Below are positions 27,603 to 34,706 of a stretch of 64,000 bases of DNA, one piece after another. The stretch covers positions 1-64,000 of the forward strand of contig NZ_ALWW01000010.1 in NCBI RefSeq assembly GCF_000344175.1. The letters are read 5' to 3'. The position numbers and the translations under genes are program-made. The stretch comes from Listeria fleischmannii subsp. fleischmannii LU2006-1. Lineage in GTDB: Bacteria; Bacillota; Bacilli; Lactobacillales; Listeriaceae. Every line of letters starts with the position of its first letter. The stretch's first letter is position 1. The notes beneath the pieces were generated by a model, which was given only the letters and a program-made list of their open reading frames with translations, was not told the DNA's origin and did not search any database.

Positions 27603-27729
27603 CAACTTGTAGAAAAACTCAAAATTCATGTAAAACAAAACGATTCTCACCAAAGTCAGACTGCTCTCAAATGGTGAGACTTCAGGCAGAGCCTTTGTAA
27701 ATGAAGATTGCCATTTTCTTTGCAGTCTG
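27603..27729 (+). repeat. Terminator-associated intergenic repeat, copy B (127 bp, decayed)
   Basis: Begins CAACTTGTAGAAAAACTCAAA and ends GCAGTCTG as in the other copies, but lacks about 100 bases of the centre and has mismatches in the terminal inverted repeat (27656-27671 against TTTGCAGTCTG). The right flanking hairpin is reduced to one arm followed by T8. Confidence 0.75.
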
Positions 27730-27731
27730 GT

Positions 27732-28385
27732 CTATTTTTTTTGCACACGAGATTGAACGAGTTTATCTAGCCAAATTTCAAGCTCATCTTCTTCTGCTTC
27801 TTTTAAGTTATGGGCTGTAAAGAAACTGTGGAACTCTACATTCGTTGAAAGTGTTTTTAAAAAGCGTGTTAAACGTTCAGCTTCTTCAATGGGTACGACA
27901 ATATCTTCTGTTCCGTGTCCCACAAAAAACGGTTTGTTTTGTAATAATAAATTTTTCGGCAAATTTTCGGTATACGATAAAAAGCGTGAACTTAAAAGCG
28001 CGGCTCCGCTTATTTCCCCGCCGTAACGAAGCATTAAATCTAATGTGACAATGGCGCCCTGATCAAAGCCAATCAAAAAGGTATTAGCTGTTTGAATCGT
28101 ATCATATTTCTTATTTATATCTGCAATAAATTGGAGCACTTGTTTTGAAACCTCATGGATTTCTTTTGCATCCGGCTCGCCTTCTGTAGCCATATGATAA
28201 AAGCCATAGCTTGGGCCATATTCCACTTTTCCACGAAGGGCAACAACCACATAACGGTCCATCATAATTTCTAAAATACCTGGTACATCCAGTTCATCCC
28301 CACCAAAACCATGAAGCGCATAAATGACAGGAAATGTTTCACCTTCTTTTCTTCCAATCGGCTCATAAATATCATACGTAAACAT
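27732..28385 (-). CDS. Alpha/beta hydrolase, phospholipase/carboxylesterase-like, with Asp at the nucleophile position
   Basis: 217 residues. The esterase/phospholipase fold is clear: VIYALHGFGGDELD (oxyanion loop), FLIGFDQGAIVTLDL at the nucleophile elbow, VGHGTEDIVVPIEEAERL with the catalytic Asp, and FFTAHNLKEAE with a His. The usual GFSQG serine is Asp here (codon GAT), so it may be inactive, or use Asp as in dehalogenases. GGGGGA lies before the ATG. It corresponds by order to lmo0580. It is convergent with rlmI, with repeat copy B in between. Its stop codon overlaps the remnant of the right-hand hairpin. Confidence 0.8.
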   Translation of the reverse strand: MFTYDIYEPIGRKEGETFPVIYALHGFGGDELDVPGILEIMMDRYVVVALRGKVEYGPSYGFYHMATEGEPDAKEIHEVSKQVLQFIADINKKYDTIQTANTFLIGFDQGAIVTLDLMLRYGGEISGAALLSSRFLSYTENLPKNLLLQNKPFFVGHGTEDIVVPIEEAERLTRFLKTLSTNVEFHSFFTAHNLKEAEEDELEIWLDKLVQSRVQKK

Positions 28386-28525
28386 ACATATCCCCCTATA
28401 AACAGTTAAATATAATTCCCTTTACCCCAAAATCCCAAGATTCATACATAAAAGGACTAGAATTTCTTAGTAAACTAGGTTAGGATAAAGTACAGTGCTT
28501 ATTTTTTATAAAAGGAGGGATTTCT

Positions 28526-29275
28526 TTGGAGGCAAATCGCGATTTTATGCTCGAAACTTGCCTAATGGCTGGCAAAATTATGATGGAAAGCGGCGCAGAA
28601 ATTTATCGTGTGGAAGATACGATGAACCGAATTGCGGATGCGGCCAGTCAAAAGAAAGGAATTAGTTTTGCCACGCCAACAGGTATTTTTATGTCGGTAG
28701 AAGGCGAACATCATCTTAAATTGCAACCTATTCCAACACGAACAATCAATTTGGAAAAAGTTTCCTTAGTTAATGACCTTTCCCGCGAATTTGCGGCTCA
28801 TCATATTTCTCTTGAAGAATTAAATCGTAGTTTAAAAAAATTAGATCGCGATACGCGTTTTTTCCCACTGTGGTTACAAATTTTAGCAGCTGGTATTGTA
28901 AGTGGCGCGCTGATGATTATCTTTGGCGGATCTTGGATTGATTTCATTAGTACATGTATCATTGGTGCAATTGGCTTTATTATTTTTTATTACACAACTG
29001 AATGGTTGAAGGTAAAGTTTTTAGCGGAATTTTTCGCCTCATTTATTGTCGGTATTCTAGCTGTTTTTGTGGTTCATGTTCATCTTGGCGTTAATTTAGA
29101 CAAAATTATTATTGGTGGGGTTATGCCGCTTGTGCCGGGAGTTCCGATTACGAATGCGGTGCGGGATTTGCTGGCTGGACATTTGCTTAGTGGTATGGCG
29201 CGCGGTATGGAGGCGCTACTTACATCTGGCGCCATCGGAATTGGGATTGCGGTTGTTTTCCGCTTTTTCACGTAA
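28526..29275 (+). CDS. Threonine/serine exporter, N-terminal (ThrE) subunit
   Basis: 249 residues from a TTG start with AAAGGAGGG upstream. The cytoplasmic N-terminal domain has LMAGKIMMESGAEIYRVEDTMNRI, the ThrE signature, followed by about five membrane segments ending MPLVPGVPITNAVRDLLAGHLLSG. In Firmicutes the ThrE transporter is split into this part and a small partner encoded next to it (29288). The pair exports threonine or serine by proton antiport. It corresponds by order to lmo0579. Confidence 0.88.
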   Translation: MEANRDFMLETCLMAGKIMMESGAEIYRVEDTMNRIADAASQKKGISFATPTGIFMSVEGEHHLKLQPIPTRTINLEKVSLVNDLSREFAAHHISLEELNRSLKKLDRDTRFFPLWLQILAAGIVSGALMIIFGGSWIDFISTCIIGAIGFIIFYYTTEWLKVKFLAEFFASFIVGILAVFVVHVHLGVNLDKIIIGGVMPLVPGVPITNAVRDLLAGHLLSGMARGMEALLTSGAIGIGIAVVFRFFT

Positions 29276-29287
29276 GGAGGGACTTTC

Positions 29288-29740
29288 ATGATTTTTACAA
29301 TTCTCGTTCAATTTATTTTTAGTTATCTCGCGACGGTTACCTTTGCGATTATCACGAATGTCCCTAAAAAAGCGCTCAATGCGTGCGGTCTTACGGGGGC
29401 TTTTGGATGGATGTTTTTCTATGGTTTAAAAGAGCTAGGTAGTGGGACGGTGATGGCCACAATTGCGGGCGCGTTTGTTGTTGCTGTGGCGAGTCATTTT
29501 TTTGCTAAATATAAGCATATGCCGATTACAATTTTTAACGTGCCGGGCATTGTGCCTCTAGTACCAGGTAGTCTTGCCTTTCAAGCCGTTAGAAATTTTG
29601 TTTTAGGGCAATACACAGAGGCAATTGGCTTTTCCGTACAAGTGGCCATGGTCGCCGGTGCTATTGCTGCTGGACTTATGCTGTCAGAAGTGTTTAACCA
29701 CAGTATCAGGCGGTTTAGGGAGCATAAAGAGGAATTTTAA
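29288..29740 (+). CDS. Threonine/serine exporter, C-terminal (ThrE_2/DUF3815) subunit
   Basis: 150 residues with four or five membrane segments and NVPGIVPLVPGSLAFQAVRNFVLG, echoing the MPLVPGVP motif of its partner. It starts 12 bases after the ThrE N-part and has AAGGAGG just upstream, so the two are an operon and probably one heteromeric exporter. It ends at a bidirectional terminator. Confidence 0.85.
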   Translation: MIFTILVQFIFSYLATVTFAIITNVPKKALNACGLTGAFGWMFFYGLKELGSGTVMATIAGAFVVAVASHFFAKYKHMPITIFNVPGIVPLVPGSLAFQAVRNFVLGQYTEAIGFSVQVAMVAGAIAAGLMLSEVFNHSIRRFREHKEEF

Positions 29741-29747
29741 TCCTATT

Positions 29748-29792
29748 AAAAAAAGCTCGTGCATCTAAAATTAGATACACGAGCTTTTTTTA
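29748..29792. terminator. Bidirectional terminator between the thrE pair and a convergent secreted-protein gene
   Basis: AAAAAAGCTCGTG-ATCTA / TAGAT-CACGAGCTTTTTTT, a long hairpin with A7 and T7 on either side, good on both strands. Confidence 0.92.
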
Positions 29793-29812
29793 TCATAGCA
29801 TTCATTTAAAAG

Positions 29813-30097
29813 CTATCTATATACCCATCCAGAATAATAATTGGTTACACTTTTAGCGTAGCAAAGTGGTAGACTTTGATTATATACGGTTCCTCTATAG
29901 GTATAACCATTTGCTTTATACGTAACGTATAAAGAACTATACTGAATTTGAGAAGTGTAGGGGATTTTCACATACAACTTCGTAGCTGTTGCTGCTTCTA
30001 CTTTATTATCTTGAAGACCAATAACCTCCCCAGAACCTCCAAGAACAAGACCAAATGCGATAAGTGCAACTAAACATTTTACAATAATTTTTTTCAT
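29813..30097 (-). CDS. Small secreted protein of unknown function
   Basis: 94 residues. A signal peptide is clear (MKKIIVKCLVALIAFGLVLGG... with likely cleavage after KVEA, about residue 36). The mature part (about 58 residues) is Tyr-rich (YVKIPYTSQIQYSSLYVTYKA) and beta-prone, with a single Cys. AAGGAGG lies before the ATG. No known family recognised. It stands alone between terminators. Confidence 0.68.
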   Translation of the reverse strand: MKKIIVKCLVALIAFGLVLGGSGEVIGLQDNKVEAATATKLYVKIPYTSQIQYSSLYVTYKANGYTYRGTVYNQSLPLCYAKSVTNYYSGWVYR

Positions 30098-30225
30098 CTC
30101 TTAATCCTCCTTTTTATTTGAATGCAATACAAATTATAACACGAAAACGCTTTCTTACATGTATATAAAATGTGAATTTTTTTATTATATTATGCAATAT
30201 AATTCGAATTTTAATAGTTTAATTT

Positions 30226-30248
30226 AAAAAAAGAGGCCTTAGCCTCTC
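30226..30248 (-). terminator. Intrinsic terminator after the ankyrin lipoprotein gene
   Basis: AGAGGC / GCCTCT stem with a 4-base loop and seven T on the minus strand. Confidence 0.8.
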
Positions 30249-30258
30249 CTATCATAAA

Positions 30259-30987
30259 TTATAAATTTCCACTTAACAAGTCAATCATTGCCTGGTTTCC
30301 TTTTTCTTTCGCATAGTCTAATGCAGTTTTTCCGCTATTGTCTCGCAAATTTTTATCTGCACCGCCGCTTAAAAGTTCTGTAACGATTTGTTGATATAAC
30401 TTCGAGCCGTCTGTTAGGGCTACGGCTTCGATGAGTGCAGTGTAACCGAAATTATTTTGATGATTGATGTCGGTTGAAGGATGATTTAAAAGGAGTTTAA
30501 CGTTTTCCAAGTGACCTTTTTCTGCTGCTGGAATTAATGCGTTACCTCCAAATCGGTTGACCTTTTTCACATCAGGCGTTTTATTTTCTAACATATAGCG
30601 TAAAATGGCTGTTTTCCCTTGGGCACCTGCGTATAAAAACGGACTGTCTGAAATTTCGTCTTGGATATTTATATTTGCGCCGTTTTTCATTAAATAGATG
30701 GCGATTTCAGTATTATTTTTATGGTTGGCGATTAAAAGTGGGGTTTCCCCTTGCTCGTTTTGTTCATCTATCTCAACGTTATCCTGATTTTCGACGATAT
30801 TTTTAACAGCTGAAAAGTCCCCATCGCTTGCGGCTTTTAGAAGTGTTCCACTTACAAATATTTTGTTATTTTTTTCCATCTTCCCATCTCCTTCATTTTT
30901 ATTTTCTGACTGGTTACTCGAATTAGATTGACACGCGGCAAGAAAAAAGACGCCTAAAATGCCTATTACAAAAAATACTTTTTTCAT
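30259..30987 (-). CDS. Ankyrin-repeat lipoprotein
   Basis: 242 residues. Lipoprotein signal with lipobox LAAC (Cys 19), a short Asn/Ser/Lys/Glu linker, then about five ankyrin repeats from residue 48 to 240 (LLKAASDGDFSAVKNIV, QGETPLLIANHKNN, SDSPFLYAGAQGKTAIL, GGNALIPAAEKGHLENVKLLL, GYTALIEAVALTDGSK, GKTALDYAKEKGN). It should be anchored on the outer face of the membrane and bind protein partners. It follows the response regulator by 15 bases and so is probably the third gene of the two-component operon. Confidence 0.85.
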   Translation of the reverse strand: MKKVFFVIGILGVFFLAACQSNSSNQSENKNEGDGKMEKNNKIFVSGTLLKAASDGDFSAVKNIVENQDNVEIDEQNEQGETPLLIANHKNNTEIAIYLMKNGANINIQDEISDSPFLYAGAQGKTAILRYMLENKTPDVKKVNRFGGNALIPAAEKGHLENVKLLLNHPSTDINHQNNFGYTALIEAVALTDGSKLYQQIVTELLSGGADKNLRDNSGKTALDYAKEKGNQAMIDLLSGNL

Positions 30988-31002
30988 GTCGATCCCTACT
31001 TT

Positions 31003-31689
31003 CTACTCATTAAATCGGTAGCCAGATCCCCATATTGTTTCCACATAAGTTGGATTTTTAGAATCCAGTTCAATTTTTTCACGAATGCGTTTCATGTGAA
31101 CTACAACGGTTGAGGTATCACCAAACGCATCCAAGCCCCATATTTTTTCAAAGAGTTCTTCTTTATTAAACACTTGGTTTTTATTTTGCATCAAAAATTT
31201 TAGTAATTCGAATTCTTTGGTTGTTAACGTGATTTCTTCTCCGGAAACAAAGACTTTATGCGATTTTGCGTCGAGTGCGATGTCGCGTATTACGATTTGA
31301 TGATGGTTTTCCTTGTGATTTGTGAGCCTCTCAAAGCGCGCTAAGTGTGATTTCACACGCGCAACTAATTCGCCAGGGCTAAATGGTTTTGTGATGTAGT
31401 CGTCCGCGCCCAAACCGAGTGCACGAATTTTATCAATATCTTCTTTTTTTGCAGAAACCATTAAAATCGGCGTATCAATTTGTTCGCGCAACCTTTTACA
31501 CACATCAAAGCCCGTTAAATGAGGGAGCATCACATCTAAAATAATCAGCTGGTAATCACCCTTTAACCCCTCTCTAAGTCCCGATTCGCCGTCATAACAA
31601 GTGGTCACTTCAAATTCATTGATTTCAAGATAATCGCGTTCTAATTCTGCAATATTTTGATCGTCTTCCACTAATAAAATCCGTTTCAC
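31003..31689 (-). CDS. OmpR-family response regulator
   Basis: 228 residues: receiver domain with acidic pocket VEDD, phospho-acceptor Asp 52 in ILDVMLPH, Lys in DYITKPFSP, and a C-terminal winged helix (TLTTKEFELLKFLMQNKNQVF... VVVHMKRIREKIE...WGSGYRFNE). It overlaps the kinase gene by 4 bases (ATGA). Its targets are unknown; the downstream lipoprotein gene in the same operon makes envelope stress a reasonable guess. Confidence 0.92.
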   Translation of the reverse strand: MKRILLVEDDQNIAELERDYLEINEFEVTTCYDGESGLREGLKGDYQLIILDVMLPHLTGFDVCKRLREQIDTPILMVSAKKEDIDKIRALGLGADDYITKPFSPGELVARVKSHLARFERLTNHKENHHQIVIRDIALDAKSHKVFVSGEEITLTTKEFELLKFLMQNKNQVFNKEELFEKIWGLDAFGDTSTVVVHMKRIREKIELDSKNPTYVETIWGSGYRFNE

Positions 31690-33152
31690 TTTTCAATTCC
31701 CCCTTTTGGAAGCGTGAAGAACATCGTTGTTCCTATTCCTTCTGTACTTTCTGCCCAAATTTCCCCGCCGTGTTCAGCAATAATTTGTTTTGTAATGGCA
31801 AGTCCCAGCCCGCTTCCGCCCGTCATTTGGTTACGGGATCTTTCAATGCGGTAAAAACGATCAAAAATCTTACTCACTTCCGCTTTAGGCATACCAACAC
31901 CATTATCTTGGACGGAAAGGAGGACTTCCTCATCCCCGTTACGCAAGCTTATGCGAATTTCCTTGTACGTTTTGTCCATATAGCGCGTGCTGTTTTGAAC
32001 GAGATTATCAAGCACACGGCGAAGCTGAATCCGGTCCACGCGCAAAAAAACCTGTTCATCCTTAAGATCACTTATCAATACGATATCTTTTTGAGCCAGT
32101 TCAATGGTGTATTCATCAATAAAATGCGTCAAAAAATCATAAATCGGAACAGACTCAAATTGAAAGGGTAATTTATGCATATCGAGCTTTGAAAAAATAA
32201 ATAATTCATCAATTAAATGGTTGACGTGTTTAGCTTGGTTATGAATAATACCTAAATATTGATTTTGTTTGGCCGCTGTTTTGGCGACCCCATCTTGAAG
32301 CCCTTCCACATAGCCGATAATGGATGTAATAGGCGTTTTTAAATCATGCGAAATACTTGTCATCAACTCTTTTCGATTTTCCTCATATTTGGCCTTTTCC
32401 TGATTGGCTTCATTTAAAGCTTCGCGTAAGGATTCAAATTCATTTGCAAGGTCATCCACTTCACCTTTTGCATGGCTTGAAATCATTAGTGGTTCGTTTA
32501 AATCCCCGCTTTTCATAACAGAAACTTTCGCATTTAATTCCCGCAGTGGCTGAATGACAGCACGATTTAATGAGCGATTAAATAAAATGAGCAAGAGAAT
32601 GGCTAGTAGTAAAATGGCGCTAATTAGTAAGATGCCCCATTTTTGCATGAATTCGGAAAAGCTGTTTTCTTGATTTAAAATCATGACGCTTCCTTTTTCT
32701 TGATCCGGAAAATAAAAATCAAATTTTAAATAGCGAAATAAATTGCCTTTGTTATCAATCGTTCCTTGGGTATAGATGTTGTTTGTATCGAATTCAGGGG
32801 CATGAACAAGTAGCGACTTCACAACTAAACCGTCTGAATGATATAAAATGGAATTTCCTCGTCGAATAACAATTTTAACTCCTTTTTTCTCATAAGCTGC
32901 TATTTGCTCTTTTGTCTCTGTTGTTAATAGTTTTGAAGGGTCTGTTTTGGCTGTATTACGAAGGTTAATAAGCGCTTCTTGCTCCTCGAAAGTGATTGCC
33001 TTTTGCTCGGTTGCTGTTTTATAAAGGGTGGCTGGAAGTGGCGCCTCGCCGGTTATCGCATAAAAAACAATCGCAAATATCGCCATAAGCGACACAATAA
33101 TGACCAGCAAGCTTCCTAAAAAGGAAATTAAAAATCGTGAACGTATTCGCAT
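31686..33152 (-). CDS. Membrane sensor histidine kinase
   Basis: About 488 residues; start at 33152 where AGGGAG precedes the ATG. Membrane segment near 8-32, an extracellular sensor of about 130 residues (PATLYKTATEQKAITF...), second membrane segment near 170-190, HAMP (about 192-250), HisKA with the phospho-His in TSISHDLKTPITSIIG (about 265), and HATPase_c with N box NLVQNSTRY, DNGVGMP and GGSGLGLAI. The partner regulator is encoded downstream with a 4-base overlap. The ligand is unknown. Confidence 0.9.
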   Translation of the reverse strand: MRIRSRFLISFLGSLLVIIVSLMAIFAIVFYAITGEAPLPATLYKTATEQKAITFEEQEALINLRNTAKTDPSKLLTTETKEQIAAYEKKGVKIVIRRGNSILYHSDGLVVKSLLVHAPEFDTNNIYTQGTIDNKGNLFRYLKFDFYFPDQEKGSVMILNQENSFSEFMQKWGILLISAILLLAILLLILFNRSLNRAVIQPLRELNAKVSVMKSGDLNEPLMISSHAKGEVDDLANEFESLREALNEANQEKAKYEENRKELMTSISHDLKTPITSIIGYVEGLQDGVAKTAAKQNQYLGIIHNQAKHVNHLIDELFIFSKLDMHKLPFQFESVPIYDFLTHFIDEYTIELAQKDIVLISDLKDEQVFLRVDRIQLRRVLDNLVQNSTRYMDKTYKEIRISLRNGDEEVLLSVQDNGVGMPKAEVSKIFDRFYRIERSRNQMTGGSGLGLAITKQIIAEHGGEIWAESTEGIGTTMFFTLPKGGIEK

Positions 33153-33269
33153 TTTTCTCCCTACTTTGCAAAAAAGAACCATATTTTCATAGGCTCTTTC
33201 TGATTTTCTACTTTTATTTTACATGGTAAAAATGAATTTTTTATAAACTCTTTCTGAAGAAAAACTAAA

Positions 33270-33573
33270 TTAAAGGACTTCAAATAGTTGAACTGAAACT
33301 TCTTCGTGTTTGTTATCCTCGGAAAACCAAATGGCATTCCATTCAGGCAGGCTACGTTCAAAGGCGGTGCGTGTTTCATAATCTTCTTTGGTTGCATAAT
33401 AAATATCTAAAACGATGTAAACATCTTCACCCTCTGTTCGTTTAAACATCTCTTATTTTTTCGTTTGATACTTCAGAATGAAATTTTGGATTGCTTCCTG
33501 ATTCCGCAAATTTAGCCATAAGTTCGGGCAAATCTTGTTTTTTTGTTTTATATGTAAAAACTACTTTAATCAT
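33270..33573 (-). pseudogene. Small dimeric alpha/beta-barrel-like protein, frameshifted
   Basis: ATG at 33573 with a G-rich ribosome site (GGGGGGG). The first frame gives MIKVVFTYKTKKQDLPELMA... for about 40 codons to SNEKI; the rest (MFKRTEGEDVYIVLDIYYATKE... to VSVQLFEVL, stop at 33270) reads in the next frame. Removing one A in the TAAGAG region near 33452 would join them into about 100 residues with the beta-alpha-beta pattern of antibiotic-biosynthesis-monooxygenase-like domains. The family call is weak; that it is a real, broken gene is well supported by continuous coding in the two frames. Confidence 0.65.
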
Positions 33574-33626
33574 CTATTTTCCCCCCCTACTTGCCTTTAT
33601 GCTTTTACACTACCATAAAATGACAA

Positions 33627-33656
33627 AGGGAAACAGAATAATGATTCTGTTTCCCT
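33627..33656. repeat. Flanking hairpin of repeat copy C, distal to the GntR gene
   Basis: 30-base hairpin (AGGGAAACAGAAT / ATTCTGTTTCCCT). It repeats directly at 33889-33918 with one mismatch, on the other side of the element. Confidence 0.85.
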
Positions 33657-33657
33657 T

Positions 33658-33887
33658 AGACTGCTGACAAACGGCAATCTTCGTTGTTAGCGCCTCCGTT
33701 CCGGTGCGCTTCGCATAACTTCTCACATGGTCAGGCCAACTACGCCTTCCCTGTTTTCAGTCATCACGTACTCGAGTACGCTCCGCTCCGGTACAGAGGC
33801 TCTGCCTAGAATCTCACCATTTGTCAGCAGTCTGATTTTGGTGAGAAGCGTTTTGTTTTACGTAAACTTTGAGTTTTTCTACAAGCT
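33658..33887 (-). repeat. Terminator-associated intergenic repeat, copy C (230 bp)
   Basis: Reverse-complement orientation, so read leftward from the end of the GntR gene it begins AGCTTGTAGAAAAACTCAAA. It is full length like copy A, with the terminal inverted repeat at 33656-33671 and 33820-33835. It lies exactly between two near-identical 30-base terminator hairpins. No coding capacity. Confidence 0.88.
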
Positions 33888-33888
33888 G

Positions 33889-33918
33889 AGGGAAACAAAA
33901 TAATGATTCTGTTTCCCT
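33889..33918 (-). terminator. Terminator hairpin of the bglA-gntR operon, gene-proximal copy
   Basis: Perfect long stem (AGGGAAAC...GTTTCCCT) six bases after the GntR stop. The same hairpin recurs beyond repeat copy C. Confidence 0.8.
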
Positions 33919-33923
33919 CTATC

Positions 33924-34652
33924 TTATCTACGCGAAATGTTTACGGTTGTAAATACAAATTTGTCATAGCGATGTCTTGAAACGGAGTACTCAAATGCCA
34001 CGCCGTTGTTTAAATAAACGGTTTGTTCGACTTCCATGACGGGGTCGTTTTGTTGGCATTTTAAATAGTCATGGTCGAGTTTGTTCGATTTATCTGCTCG
34101 AATTTGCTTATAGGAGCTGGCTATTTTTTGGTTTAATTCTTCTTGAATGTAGCTGTAAATCGAACCTTCGAGTATTTGTTTGGTTAGTCCGGGCACAATT
34201 TGGACAGGCATAAATGTGTGTTCGATGACATATGGCTCGGAGGCGACACTTCTCACGCGTAAGATTTCATAAACCGGCGTTTCTTTTTCAACATGAAGTT
34301 TTTCGGCGATTTTCTCATCTGGAAAAATCACTTCAAAGCGGAGGATGACGGTGTCTACTTTTTCTCCGTTAACGAGTTTTGTAAAGCCGTTCACTTCTTG
34401 ACTTTGAATGTGCAGACGCTCGGCATCGAGTGCGGATTTGATAATGAATGTTCCGTGCCCGCGCTTTCTATAGAGCAATCCTTCAAGTACCAGTACTTCA
34501 AGTGCTTTTTTCATTGTCATTCGGCTACAACCAAATTCTTTTGCGAGTGACATTTCATCTGGAATGGGTTTATCTAATGGATAGTCTTGATTTTTAATGC
34601 GTTTTCTAATTTCTTCAGCGATAAAACTGTATTTAGTTTGGTTTCCCGCCAT
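33924..34652 (-). CDS. GntR-family regulator (UTRA domain)
   Basis: About 242 residues; start at 34652 (GAGGTG 6 bases upstream) rather than at the more distal open-frame start. GntR winged helix (IAEEIRKRIKNQDYPLDKPIPDEMSLAKEFGCSRMTMKKALEVL) followed by an UTRA effector domain (ETPVYEILRVRSVASEPYVIEHTFMP...). It follows the 6-phospho-beta-glucosidase gene by about 54 bases on the same strand and should control it, with a phosphorylated beta-glucoside as effector. It corresponds by order to lmo0575. Confidence 0.88.
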   Translation of the reverse strand: MAGNQTKYSFIAEEIRKRIKNQDYPLDKPIPDEMSLAKEFGCSRMTMKKALEVLVLEGLLYRKRGHGTFIIKSALDAERLHIQSQEVNGFTKLVNGEKVDTVILRFEVIFPDEKIAEKLHVEKETPVYEILRVRSVASEPYVIEHTFMPVQIVPGLTKQILEGSIYSYIQEELNQKIASSYKQIRADKSNKLDHDYLKCQQNDPVMEVEQTVYLNNGVAFEYSVSRHRYDKFVFTTVNISRR

Positions 34653-34706
34653 TTCTGACACCTCATCTTGAGTCTTTTTCTTTCTGTATTTTACCACAAA
34701 ACGAAA

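Noticed and set aside
33161-33397. 78-codon minus-strand open frame before the histidine kinase
   Set aside because: It overlaps, in another frame, the broken small gene at 33270-33573, whose two-part reading is clearly better, and its start lies within it.
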